Source of the DNA: Pelagihabitans sp947500445
Lineage (GTDB): Bacteria; Bacteroidota; Bacteroidia; Flavobacteriales; Flavobacteriaceae
Length of the DNA stretch: 64,000 nt
Assembly: GCF_050589625.1 (NCBI RefSeq)
Contig: NZ_JBNGOP010000025.1
Span: forward strand, 1 to 64,000
Reading direction: 5' to 3'
The stretch's first letter is position 1. Every line of letters begins with the position of its first letter. Below the pieces are notes generated by a model, which saw nothing but the letters and a program-made list of their open reading frames with translations, was not told where the DNA came from and ran no database searches. The position numbers were made by a program, and so were the translations under genes. This document shows, piece after piece, positions 40,012 through 48,729 of the stretch.

Positions 40012-40031
40012 GGTAGTTGTTGTACATCCCT

Positions 40032-40943
40032 ATGGAAATTAAAGACCGTTTTTACCGCTACATTCAAGAGTTGCAAAATACGATCACCTCCGAAATCGAA
40101 AAGGTAGACGGCACCGCTAAATTCAAAGAAGATACGTGGAAACGGAACGAAGGAGGGGGAGGCCGTTCCCGAATATTGGAAAATGGCAGCGTATTTGAAA
40201 AAGCCGGGGTCAACATCTCTGCCGTACACGGCGCACTGCCCAAGAGCATGCAAACCTATTTTGGGGTTGCCGATGCCGATTTTTTTGCTTGTGGACTCAG
40301 CTTGGTGCTACATCCAAAAAATCCTATGGTGCCCACCGTCCATGCCAATTGGCGCTATTTTGAGATGTACGACAAAAATGGTAAGCTGGTAGACCAGTGG
40401 TTCGGGGGTGGACAGGACCTTACCCCCTACTATCTTTTTGATGAGGATGCCGTTCATTTTCATTCGGTCTGTAAGCGGGCTTGTGACGCGCACGATAACG
40501 GTTTTTACAACGCGTACAAAGAAAAATGTGATGCTTATTTTTGGAACGCACATCGGAACGAGGCCCGTGGGATAGGCGGCTTGTTCTTTGATTATTGCAA
40601 GGCCTCCGAAACCAGAACAATGCAGGACTGGTACAACTTTGTAACCGAGGTGGGAAACAGCTTTTTGGATGCTTATATACCAATCGTTATGAAAAGAAAG
40701 GCGCTTCCCTTTACCGACAAACAAAGGGATTGGCAGGAAATTCGGAGGGGACGTTACGTAGAGTTCAATCTGGTGCATGACAAAGGCACCCTTTTTGGCT
40801 TAAAAACGAACGGCCGTATCGAAAGCATCCTTATGAGCCTACCGCCCAAGGTGCAATGGGTATATGATCATCGACCGGATGCAGGCAGTGAGGAAGAACG
40901 GCTGATAACAGTATTGAAGGCACCAAAAATATGGGTCACCTAA
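40032..40943 (+). CDS. hemF: oxygen-dependent coproporphyrinogen III oxidase
   Basis: Converts coproporphyrinogen III to protoporphyrinogen IX with O2 in heme synthesis; cytoplasmic. The 303-aa product carries family blocks GGGGRSRILENGSVFEKAGVN, of which GGGGRSR and FEKAGVN are diagnostic, plus HANWRYFE, WFGGGQDLTPYY and EFNLVHDKGTLFGL. The length is normal. A -7 box at 40004-40011 places the start at ATG 40032. A lipoprotein gene follows 17 bp downstream. hemB lies 3.5 kb away. Confidence 0.96.
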   Translation: MEIKDRFYRYIQELQNTITSEIEKVDGTAKFKEDTWKRNEGGGGRSRILENGSVFEKAGVNISAVHGALPKSMQTYFGVADADFFACGLSLVLHPKNPMVPTVHANWRYFEMYDKNGKLVDQWFGGGQDLTPYYLFDEDAVHFHSVCKRACDAHDNGFYNAYKEKCDAYFWNAHRNEARGIGGLFFDYCKASETRTMQDWYNFVTEVGNSFLDAYIPIVMKRKALPFTDKQRDWQEIRRGRYVEFNLVHDKGTLFGLKTNGRIESILMSLPPKVQWVYDHRPDAGSEEERLITVLKAPKIWVT

Positions 40944-40960
40944 CCTAACGAAGCGCACAA

Positions 40961-41572
40961 GTGTTTACCAAAAACGTCATTTTTTTCATAGTTGTAACAA
41001 CGGGCATACTGCTGTCCTGTAACCCGAAAAAGGCAAAAAGCGATATCGATATTACATTTACTCCCGATACCCTTAACGTAGGGTATACCTATTGGTGGCC
41101 AGAATCGGGGCCTTTTATCGGAAGTTGTGGCGAAGAACTTTCCCTAGTGTTGGTAGGCACCCTAGTTGCCCTCGATGCTCCCAACGACGATCCGGGACCT
41201 TTGTATACTGCCCAACGCGGTGTGGTCCAAATAGAAAAGGTATTTAAAATTAAGGCGTTGGAAGAACACACCTATGCCTCCCAACAGTTTTTGACTACCG
41301 ACTGTTTTTATGGGTCCGGGCTAACCGAAGGGGATCAGGTACTGGTAAGTTGTTATGACTATGAAGGCGATTATAGCATTCCAGGGGGAAAGTCCATCCT
41401 AAAGATAAAGGGCCTTGATGTTCCTTTGATCAACTCGATCAAAACCTACATCGACACCGATCAGGACCCAAAATCCATTGAAAATGACTTTGAACTATGG
41501 GCCGAACAGGGCATGGGAAAGGCATTGTTACAGCTTTTGGATTGCGGCGAGGTGTTAGGGGAAACGGAATAA
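40961..41572 (+). CDS. hypothetical lipoprotein
   Basis: A 203-aa exported protein of unknown function with a GTG start. The signal peptide (VIFFIVVTTGILLSC) contains a lipobox ending at Cys20. The mature part has several cysteines (SCGEELSLVLVGTLVALD; TTDCFYGSGL; LVSCYDY) and a beta-rich pattern. It starts 17 bp after hemF and is likely co-transcribed with it. No functional link is evident. Confidence 0.7.
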   Translation: MFTKNVIFFIVVTTGILLSCNPKKAKSDIDITFTPDTLNVGYTYWWPESGPFIGSCGEELSLVLVGTLVALDAPNDDPGPLYTAQRGVVQIEKVFKIKALEEHTYASQQFLTTDCFYGSGLTEGDQVLVSCYDYEGDYSIPGGKSILKIKGLDVPLINSIKTYIDTDQDPKSIENDFELWAEQGMGKALLQLLDCGEVLGETE

Positions 41573-41582
41573 TACCATTTCA
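41573..41582. repeat. possible solo end of the ATACCATTT element family
   Basis: ATACCATTTC lies in the 19-bp gap between two convergent genes. Only ten bases match the family end, so this may be coincidence. Confidence 0.3.
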
Positions 41583-41591
41583 AGAGCAGCA

Positions 41592-44270
41592 CTACTTCCA
41601 AGTAATGGCCTTTTCGGGGACCTCCTTAAACTGATAGAGAATATGGGAAAGTCTAGCTTTTAACAGCAACTTTCGACCTAAGACCGTTCGGGTGTACACC
41701 AATTTGGAATCATTTACATGCTCCTTCCAATAGCCATGAAACTGTTGGGCATCGCTTTTTCTTTTACCGAACAGGGCGGGCACCACATAATAATTTCGCA
41801 TTCCCCAGTACCGTTTGATCCAATGGCGGTATTCCATTAAATAGCGTGGATTTTCAATAGGTGCCAACACCTCGGCCAATAGGTTTACGAATACGCTGCT
41901 CTCGGCATTCGAAGCACCTTTCAAATAGCAGACGAACACGCCCTTACCTTGCTGTTCGGCCACTATGGACACCTGCTCGCGCGCGGTATGAAAATGATGT
42001 TGTGCATACCCCATAGCAAGTATGGCCCTGGCAATTTTTTTGGTCTTTTTATAGGTGTCCCCAAAAACGATGTACAGCCGGATCGCCTTATATGTTTTTA
42101 CGGCAAAGGTGAGCGCCAATCCCACCAAAAGCATATAAATAAATTGAAAAATGCCTTTTCCGAAAAGGGTGTCGATATGCTTGGCCAGAAACTCCGGAAA
42201 AAACAGCCCTATGCCGGTAATTATCTCTAAAAACAAATATTTGGAGGCGTTGCCCCATCGTAGCTTTTTAGTTTCTTGATAGGGCAGTTTACCCAAGTAG
42301 GGCAATTTCACCTCGCGCAACAAAATACTACCTTTGGCAATTGCCTCGAACCATCGTCCTTTTAAGGCCGACCGCGCTACTGCAAGTGCTAACGATTCGC
42401 GGTTGAGGCGCTCTAAATCAAGGTTGGCACCGTAGTCAATGGGCAACTCCAGGCGTTCGATGCCATTTTCGATATAGGTAACACCTCGGGCGGACACCCC
42501 GGAAAAGGATTCGAACCTACGCTTTAGTTTTTCCATATCCCTGCCCCCATTGCCCATGGTGGGGTCGATACAGGCCAAATGCCATATATTTCCTGTTTTT
42601 CCCGGGTTATCGCTATCCACCCGTATGGCCCTTCCCCGCATTTGATTGGAGGAAACAAAGGAACCCACATAGGAAGCCAACACCAAGGTATTCATGGCCG
42701 GAGCGTCCCAACCCTCCCCCAACAGCGATTTGGTCCCGATCAGTACCCTTATCGTGCCGTTTTCAAAAAGTTCGGTAATGGCAGCGACTACCTTGCTCTT
42801 TGCTGCCCCTGTGGGCGACACGATAACGAAATCAAGGTCGCCCGGTAGGGGGCTTTTTTGAAATCCTTCCGTACCCATCAAATTTTCAAACCCTAAAAGC
42901 GCCCTAGTATGTAAAATGACCACCGAACCCGTCAATACCGCCAAATCCGATTTTAGATCCGTTTGGGAGCGCACATACTGAAAAATGGAGATGACCCCCA
43001 AGTTGTTCAGGGACGTTGGATCGGTGCCCGAAAAACTTAAAAACTCTTTTCGAATAAAATCGGTAAGCACCACCGCTTTTAAATCCTCCTTCAGTTCCTG
43101 CTTTTCCGCTTTTAAAATAGCGGCGATACTTTCCAACTTGGAAGGGCTGTTGGCCAAAGAGCGATAGAGCTGATCGCCACCGACAAAATCGACCCGCTTC
43201 TTCTCGTATGCCCCGATACGTGAAAGTTCCCTTTCCATCGAGCGCAACATGCTTTCATAAGTAACCAGGGAATCCCTTCTGGTTACTAGTAGTTCTTGTA
43301 ACAAGGTTTCCAACCATTCATATGATAGGCTCGGAAATGTAATATCATCACCATCGAACCCAAGAAAATGAAGCTTGTTCTTGTCGATCTTATGGCCTGC
43401 GGCATTCAAAAAAATAAGGATCGCGGAAAAAAAACCGGGATTTTCATACACTTCTTCCAAAGCATCCGCCGTGTTGGCATAATGGGGAAGGTCCAAAAGT
43501 AGCTGCCTGAAAGCTTCGTCTTGCAGCAGCCTATCGATAAAGGCCATAATCTGTTCCCTGTAGTTTAAAATATAGGCAACCTGCGATTCTTGGGGCTTTG
43601 AAAAATATACAAAGTCCTGATGCGGACACAGATCACCGTTCTTAACCAGATCGGGCACGGCGATCTCGTCGTCTATGGGGCCACAAAGCTCAAAATACTT
43701 GCCCAACTCGTAAGCAGTGCTATCATAAGGTGGCGTTGCCGTTAATGCGATTATGGTAACATCCTCGATTTTTTTTAACGCGAACAGGCTTTTCCACCAT
43801 TCATTTTTTAAATGGTGTGCCTCATCCAACACAATGGTACCGATGCCATGGCTCCGTATAAAATCGATCAGCGTTTCGGTCGTTTCCGAAAACCTTTTAT
43901 CCAAGGCGTTCAAGGATTGATAGGTAGAAAACGTAATTTGCTTGGGAGCCTTGATCGAAAGGGAATAATCGTGAAAAGGAATGTCCTCCACAAAAAAACT
44001 TTGCAGCCGATCCAACCACTGGTCACGTATCGTTAAGGTAGGCGCCAGCACCAAGGTAGTTTTGTTTACACGTATTAGCATTTCCAGGCCCAAGATCGTT
44101 TTGCCCGATCCCGGCGGAGCCACAACGTGCAGATGGCCGTCCGTTAGGTGTTCCTGAAAACGATCCAGAAATCGTTTCTGATAATCCCTCCAGGTAAATC
44201 GAAAAACTAGCTGTCGTTTACGTTCGCTCAAGTGCTGCGCTGATTTTAGAATGCGATGTGGAATATTCAT
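41592..44270 (-). CDS. superfamily II DEAD/DEAH helicase with C-terminal membrane segments
   Basis: An 892-aa ATP-dependent helicase-like protein. Motif I APPGSGKT (near 52), motif II DEAH (near 150), LTATPP (motif III), and the C-terminal helicase motifs LLGEGWDAP and QMRGRAIRVD (near 547) are all present. It resembles the SSL2/UvrB-like type III restriction helicase group. Unusually, about 675-730 contains two hydrophobic stretches (EIITGIGLFFPEFL; FIYMLLVGLALTFAV), so the protein may be membrane-attached. The C-terminal 160 aa resemble nothing I know. Its start codon lies inside the end of a MITE-like element. The substrate is unknown. Confidence 0.8.
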   Translation of the reverse strand: MNIPHRILKSAQHLSERKRQLVFRFTWRDYQKRFLDRFQEHLTDGHLHVVAPPGSGKTILGLEMLIRVNKTTLVLAPTLTIRDQWLDRLQSFFVEDIPFHDYSLSIKAPKQITFSTYQSLNALDKRFSETTETLIDFIRSHGIGTIVLDEAHHLKNEWWKSLFALKKIEDVTIIALTATPPYDSTAYELGKYFELCGPIDDEIAVPDLVKNGDLCPHQDFVYFSKPQESQVAYILNYREQIMAFIDRLLQDEAFRQLLLDLPHYANTADALEEVYENPGFFSAILIFLNAAGHKIDKNKLHFLGFDGDDITFPSLSYEWLETLLQELLVTRRDSLVTYESMLRSMERELSRIGAYEKKRVDFVGGDQLYRSLANSPSKLESIAAILKAEKQELKEDLKAVVLTDFIRKEFLSFSGTDPTSLNNLGVISIFQYVRSQTDLKSDLAVLTGSVVILHTRALLGFENLMGTEGFQKSPLPGDLDFVIVSPTGAAKSKVVAAITELFENGTIRVLIGTKSLLGEGWDAPAMNTLVLASYVGSFVSSNQMRGRAIRVDSDNPGKTGNIWHLACIDPTMGNGGRDMEKLKRRFESFSGVSARGVTYIENGIERLELPIDYGANLDLERLNRESLALAVARSALKGRWFEAIAKGSILLREVKLPYLGKLPYQETKKLRWGNASKYLFLEIITGIGLFFPEFLAKHIDTLFGKGIFQFIYMLLVGLALTFAVKTYKAIRLYIVFGDTYKKTKKIARAILAMGYAQHHFHTAREQVSIVAEQQGKGVFVCYLKGASNAESSVFVNLLAEVLAPIENPRYLMEYRHWIKRYWGMRNYYVVPALFGKRKSDAQQFHGYWKEHVNDSKLVYTRTVLGRKLLLKARLSHILYQFKEVPEKAITWK

Positions 44271-44452
44271 ACCATTTTTAACTTTGAAATGGCGCGTATA
44301 GAAATTGAATTATTTTTTAGTTGTTCGAGTCAAAAAGCCTGTCACCGGCTTGACCGGGAATCAAGCATAGCCTTAGCTACGGTTATATTTTTTAATGAAG
44401 AACAGCTGAAAATAAACGATTTATTAGCGCTATTTCAAAGTTAAAAAGGTAT
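44269..44452. mobile_element. MITE-like element, ATACCATTT family (copy 1)
   Basis: A 184-bp non-coding element. The left end ATACCATTTTTAACTTTGAA (44269 onwards) and the complement of the right end (44427-44452) match over 26-27 bp with one indel and one mismatch. The interior AAGCATAGC..TAGCTA.GGTTA.ATTTT is shared with the copy at 49665. The left end overlaps the helicase start codon and the right end overlaps the hemB -33 region. Confidence 0.75.
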
Positions 44453-44463
44453 AGGTACCTTTG
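44433..44463 (+). promoter_or_regulatory. hemB promoter, -33 region within a repeat element
   Basis: TTTC (44433-44436), 19 bp, TACCTTTG (44456-44463). The -33 box lies inside the right terminal repeat of the MITE-like element. Transcription would start near 44469. Confidence 0.65.
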
Positions 44464-44487
44464 GTATTTCAAAAATACGCCGATCAT

Positions 44488-45477
44488 ATGTACCCATTAC
44501 GAAGAAACCGCAGACTTAGAACTAACGATGCCATTCGACATTTAGTGCGCGAAACCATTTTGACGCCAAGTGATTTTTTGGTGCCGTTGTTTGTTGTGGA
44601 GGGCACCAATGTCAAGGAAGAAATTGCCTCCATGCCGGATTATTATCGGTTGAGCCTGGACTATCTGGAAAAAGAGGTTCGGGAACTTTGGAATATGGGG
44701 CTCTGTGCCGTACTGCTTTTTGCCAAGGTACCCGAACATTTAAAGGACAATGAAGGTACGGAAGCCCTAAACCCGGACGGGTTGATGCAACGTGCCATAA
44801 AAACGGTAAAGAACGTTTGTCCGGAAATGTTGGTCATGACCGATGTGGCGATGGACCCCTACTCCAATTTCGGCCATGATGGTATTGTGGCCAACGGACA
44901 AATACTGAACGATGAAACGGTTGAACTGTTGGCCGAAATGAGCGTATCGCACGCAAAAGCGGGGGCCGATTTTGTGGCGCCCAGCGATATGATGGACGGG
45001 CGCATCCTTTCCATACGGGAAACCTTGGAAGAAGAGGGGTACTTTAATACCGGTATTATGAGCTATAGTGCCAAATATGCCAGTGCATTTTATGGTCCCT
45101 TTCGCGATGCTTTGGATTCCGCACCTGTAGACCTTAAAAATGTGCCCCGGGATAAAAAAACCTATCAAATGGACTCGGCCAACCGTTTTGAGGCCATTAC
45201 GGAAACCCAAGCGGATATCGATGAAGGAGCGGACATTGTTATGGTAAAGCCCGGGCTGTGCTATTTGGATATCGTGCGGGAAATACGGAACGAGGTCGAT
45301 TGTCCCGTAGCCGTGTACCAAGTAAGCGGGGAGTACGCCATGCTCAAGGCCGCAGCGGAAAAAGGATGGCTCGATCATGATGCCGTAATGATGGAACAGC
45401 TAATTGCCATAAAAAGGGCCGGTGCGAACATTATTGCCAGTTATTTTGCCAAAGATGCCGTGCGCTTGATGGGTTGA
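44488..45477 (+). CDS. hemB: delta-aminolevulinic acid dehydratase (porphobilinogen synthase)
   Basis: Condenses two 5-aminolevulinate molecules to porphobilinogen in tetrapyrrole synthesis; cytoplasmic homo-oligomer. The 329-aa product shows the family blocks PLFVVEG, DVAMDPYSNFGHDGI, DFVAPSDMMDGRI, the active-site lysines in MSYSAKYASAFYGPFRDA and MVKPGLCYLD, and VSGEYAML. In DVAMDPYSNFGHDG the cysteine-rich zinc site of some homologues is replaced by an Asp-type, Mg-dependent site. ATG 44488 is used because the -7 box ends at 44463, which excludes the TTG at 44461. Confidence 0.96.
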   Translation: MYPLRRNRRLRTNDAIRHLVRETILTPSDFLVPLFVVEGTNVKEEIASMPDYYRLSLDYLEKEVRELWNMGLCAVLLFAKVPEHLKDNEGTEALNPDGLMQRAIKTVKNVCPEMLVMTDVAMDPYSNFGHDGIVANGQILNDETVELLAEMSVSHAKAGADFVAPSDMMDGRILSIRETLEEEGYFNTGIMSYSAKYASAFYGPFRDALDSAPVDLKNVPRDKKTYQMDSANRFEAITETQADIDEGADIVMVKPGLCYLDIVREIRNEVDCPVAVYQVSGEYAMLKAAAEKGWLDHDAVMMEQLIAIKRAGANIIASYFAKDAVRLMG

Positions 45478-45533
45478 ATCGCCCATATTGGCATCTGTTC
45501 AAAAAAGGCATGTTCCAATAGACCTGGAATACT

Positions 45534-46859
45534 ATGGAAAAAGTCATCATCCTTCTGTTGATAGGGTTCGGCGTAGTAGCATTGAATGCGCAAGAACGTG
45601 GAAAATCCGATCACGGTCCTTCCCTTATCGCAAACAGCGCCTTACGTTTAAAAACCTCGTTAAGCCAAGATTCCGTTGCGATATACAATAAAGTGGACTC
45701 CCTAATGACCATTGGTATAACGAACAAGGCCTTTCCGGGGGCACAACTCCTTGTTGCCAAAGGGGGTAAGATCGTTTTCCATAAAGCATATGGTTTTCAT
45801 ACCTATGATAGCCTTCGGGCCGTGAACCTCCACGATCGTTACGATCTGGCCTCCATTACCAAAATAGCAGCGGCACTGCCCGCACTAATGAAATTGGTAG
45901 ACGAGGGCAAGCTGGAGCTGGACCGCCCCTTTAGCGACTATTGGATCCGCTGGAAGGGTATCAAGGATAAGGAACGGCTGACGTTACGTGAAATTTTAGC
46001 CCACCAGGCAGGGCTTACGCCCTATATCGTTTTCTTGAACGAGATCGTTAAAAAAAATGGGCGTTTGAAAAAACGGTTTATAAGGATCGGAAAAAAGGGA
46101 CGCTTTACACTTCAGGCCTATGATCGCCTATTCGTGAAACAACGCTTTAAACAAAAAATGTATCGGATGATCGACCGGTCGCCGGTGGAAACAAAAAAAG
46201 AATACACGTATTCCGGACTTTCCTTTTTACTACTTCCAGAGTTGGTACAGCAGCTGAGTGGGATGGACTTTGAAACCTATCTAAACACTCACTTTTATCG
46301 CCCTCTAGGAGCAAAAACCATGGGGTTTCAGCCAAAACTGGCCGGCCTGCCCAACGCCATCGTGCCCACGGAATATGATAGTGTATTCCGAAAGAGCCTA
46401 ACGTATGGTTGGGTCCATGATGAAAATGCTTCCCTAATGGGCGGCATTTCCGGTAATGCGGGCCTTTTCTCCACTGCACGGGACCTAGCCAAGCTCATGC
46501 AGCTCTACCTCCAGTACGGCAACTATAACGGGGAACGTTATGTTTCCGAAAAGACCTTAAAAACGTTCACCGAAGTACAATACCCTGCCAATAATAACAG
46601 ACGCGGCCTTGGTTTTGACAAACCGCTTCCCAACAATGGCCAATTGTCCTTTAAAGAGGCATACCCCAACCCGGAAGTTAGTCCGTTCAGCTTTGGCCAT
46701 AGCGGTTTTACGGGCACTTTTACTTGGGCCGACCCGCAAAACCAACTGGTGTTCGTTTTTCTTTCGAATCGCGTACACCCATCCCGCAAGCACCGCAAAC
46801 TCTATGGGATGAAGCTCCGGGAGGCATTGCTCCGTGTTTTTTATACCACCCATGACTAG
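45534..46859 (+). CDS. secreted serine hydrolase, class C beta-lactamase/PBP-like
   Basis: A 441-aa exported enzyme of the beta-lactamase family (PF00144-type). Signal peptide to about residue 20 (LLLIGFGVVALNAQ). The SxxK motif is SITK (near 107-110), the second motif is YSG (EYTYSGLSF), and HSG in SFGHSGFTGTF corresponds to the KTG/HxG motif. Such enzymes act as D-Ala peptidases or esterases; substrate cannot be told from sequence. It stands 56 bp after hemB on the same strand. Confidence 0.85.
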   Translation: MEKVIILLLIGFGVVALNAQERGKSDHGPSLIANSALRLKTSLSQDSVAIYNKVDSLMTIGITNKAFPGAQLLVAKGGKIVFHKAYGFHTYDSLRAVNLHDRYDLASITKIAAALPALMKLVDEGKLELDRPFSDYWIRWKGIKDKERLTLREILAHQAGLTPYIVFLNEIVKKNGRLKKRFIRIGKKGRFTLQAYDRLFVKQRFKQKMYRMIDRSPVETKKEYTYSGLSFLLLPELVQQLSGMDFETYLNTHFYRPLGAKTMGFQPKLAGLPNAIVPTEYDSVFRKSLTYGWVHDENASLMGGISGNAGLFSTARDLAKLMQLYLQYGNYNGERYVSEKTLKTFTEVQYPANNNRRGLGFDKPLPNNGQLSFKEAYPNPEVSPFSFGHSGFTGTFTWADPQNQLVFVFLSNRVHPSRKHRKLYGMKLREALLRVFYTTHD

Positions 46860-46914
46860 TCGGTAGGCCCGGTTCCCATTTAATTGGTATCTTCGTTTCC
46901 ATATTTTTTCACCT

Positions 46915-48036
46915 ATGGGCCTTCTAATTTTTTACGCTGTAATTTCTATCTTCTTTTCGTTTTTGTGCTCCATTCTGGAAGCGGTACTATTGAGTGTCAA
47001 CCCTACCTTTATCAATGTGAAAAAGAAGGAAGGCAAGGCCTACGCCACTACGTTGGGACTGCTAAAAAAAGATGTGGACAAACCGTTGATCGCAATACTC
47101 ACTTTAAATACCATTGCGCATACCGTAGGCGCTATTTTGGTAGGGGTACAGGCTAAAGTGGCCTATGCCGAAATGTACGGTACTACCGAGCGAAGCGTTT
47201 TGGGCATTACCCTAACGGAAGATCTAATGGTAGGCCTGGTTTCAACGGTAATGACCATTTTGATCCTGATCGCCTCCGAAATCATTCCAAAAACCATTGG
47301 GGCCACTTATTGGAAACAACTGGCCAACTTTACCGCAAAAGCGCTGAAAATAATGGTACTTGCCCTAAAATGGACGGGGTTGCTGTGGATTTTACAGTTG
47401 TTTACAAGACTGGTAGGCGGCAAGGGACACCATGGTAGCGTGCTGAGCAGGGAAGATTTTAGTGCGATGACGGACATTGCCCAAAAGGAAGGGGTGTTCG
47501 AAAAATCGGAATCAACGATTATAAAGAACCTGCTCCAGTTCGATGAAATTAAGGCAAAGGATATCATGACTCCCAGAACGGTGTTAAAAATGGCGCCGGA
47601 AAACATGCCCATTGCCGCATTTTTTGAAGAAAACCCTAAAATGCGTTTTTCCAGGATACCGGTCTATGGGGAACATCCTGATGATATTACGGGCTTTGTT
47701 CTAAAGGACAATATTTTGGAGGAGCTTATCAACGAAAATGGTGCGATAACGCTTTCCGAAATTAGGCGGCCTATTCAATTGGTAGAGCGCAACACGCCCA
47801 TACCAAAGCTTTTTGAAACCTTGGTCGCAAAAAGGGAACATATGGCCCTTGTAGTAGACGAATACGGCTCGCTGAGCGGTTTGGTGACCATGGAAGACGT
47901 AATTGAAACCCTTTTAGGACTCGAAATCATGGATGAAAGCGATAATGTGGCCGATTTGCAGGAACTCGCCCGTAAAAACTGGGAACACCGCGCCAAAAAA
48001 ACCGGCATTATCGAAAATACCGATACTTCCGACTAA
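46915..48036 (+). CDS. CNNM/DUF21 and CBS-domain membrane protein (HlyC/CorC family)
   Basis: A 373-aa inner-membrane protein of the CNNM/CorC transporter family, linked to divalent cation homeostasis. The DUF21 region (1-190) has several membrane helices (LLIFYAVISIFFSFLCSILE; LVSTVMTILILIASEIIPKT). A CBS pair follows (about 205-330, MTPRTVLKMAPENMP; VVDEYGSLSGLVTMEDVIE). The transporter-associated C-terminal domain is absent. The stop codon overlaps the ATG of ogt (TAATG), so the two are translationally coupled. Confidence 0.88.
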   Translation: MGLLIFYAVISIFFSFLCSILEAVLLSVNPTFINVKKKEGKAYATTLGLLKKDVDKPLIAILTLNTIAHTVGAILVGVQAKVAYAEMYGTTERSVLGITLTEDLMVGLVSTVMTILILIASEIIPKTIGATYWKQLANFTAKALKIMVLALKWTGLLWILQLFTRLVGGKGHHGSVLSREDFSAMTDIAQKEGVFEKSESTIIKNLLQFDEIKAKDIMTPRTVLKMAPENMPIAAFFEENPKMRFSRIPVYGEHPDDITGFVLKDNILEELINENGAITLSEIRRPIQLVERNTPIPKLFETLVAKREHMALVVDEYGSLSGLVTMEDVIETLLGLEIMDESDNVADLQELARKNWEHRAKKTGIIENTDTSD

Positions 48037-48512
48037 TGGAGACCATTTATATTGAAACGCCTTTGGGGATTGCGCGATTGGAAGGCGACGATGCCGGCAT
48101 CGTTTCCGTATCCGTATTGGATACAATTAACAAAGCACCGACCAAGGTATGTAGCGAGTCATTACAAAAGGCAGCAAACCAATTACAAGAATATTTTGAT
48201 GGGAAACGCCAAACCTTTGATCTTCGCCTAAATCCGCAAGGAACGGCATTCCAAAAAAGAGTTTGGCAAGCGCTATCGTCGATTCCCTTCGGAAAAACAA
48301 TTTCCTACCTGGAATTATCTAAAATTTTAGGTGATGTAAAAGCGATTCGCGCCGTTGCAGCGGCCAATGGAAAAAATCCCTTATGGGTCATCGTTCCCTG
48401 TCATAGGGTAATCGGCAGTGATGGTTCGCTGACCGGATATGCTGGTGGGCTACACCGCAAAAAATGGCTGATCGACCATGAAAATCCGGTAAAACAGCAA
48501 ACGCTGTTTTAA
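48036..48512 (+). CDS. ogt: methylated-DNA--protein-cysteine S-methyltransferase
   Basis: Repairs O6-methylguanine by transferring the methyl group to its own cysteine. The 158-aa protein contains the active-site motif PCHRV (near 121) and the flanking VAAANGKNPLWVIV and GYAGGLHRKKWLI. The fold and length match Ogt rather than Ada. The start overlaps the stop of the preceding gene by one base. A hairpin (48491-48510) covers the last codons. Confidence 0.94.
   Translation: METIYIETPLGIARLEGDDAGIVSVSVLDTINKAPTKVCSESLQKAANQLQEYFDGKRQTFDLRLNPQGTAFQKRVWQALSSIPFGKTISYLELSKILGDVKAIRAVAAANGKNPLWVIVPCHRVIGSDGSLTGYAGGLHRKKWLIDHENPVKQQTLF
48491..48510 (+). terminator. hairpin overlapping the end of ogt
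   Basis: AAAACAGC-AAAC-GCTGTTTT, a perfect 8-bp stem with TTTT end, includes the final ogt codons. A second hairpin, ACCGACC-AGTG-GGTCGGT (48518-48535), follows. Confidence 0.6.
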
Positions 48513-48517
48513 TAATC

Positions 48518-48535
48518 ACCGACCAGTGGGTCGGT
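48518..48535. promoter_or_regulatory. palindrome resembling a TetR-type operator
   Basis: ACCGACC-AGTG-GGTCGGT. A related half, GACCGCTGGGTCGGTTTT, lies at 48646-48663. The arms resemble sites bound by TetR-family repressors, but no such gene is in the window, and this could simply be a second terminator stem. Confidence 0.3.
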
Positions 48536-48729
48536 CACCCCGTAAATTTTAATCGAAAAATGTTTCCAACGTGTCGTTGGTCGAAATTTTTTTGGTTTTT
48601 ATCCGAACCGAGAAGGCGCTAAAATTTATGACAGAACTACCAGTAGACCGCTGGGTCGGTTTTATCAAAATAGCCCGTTTTTTACCGGTCCAAAAAAATC
48701 GGACTTCAACGGTGCCCATTCTTGCCTTT

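Noticed and set aside
44256..44444. 62-aa open frame upstream of hemB
   Set aside because: It lies entirely within the MITE-like element and is not preserved in the copy at 49665.
45488..45691. 67-aa open frame at the start of the serine hydrolase gene
   Set aside because: It overlaps the signal peptide coding region in another frame and has no support.
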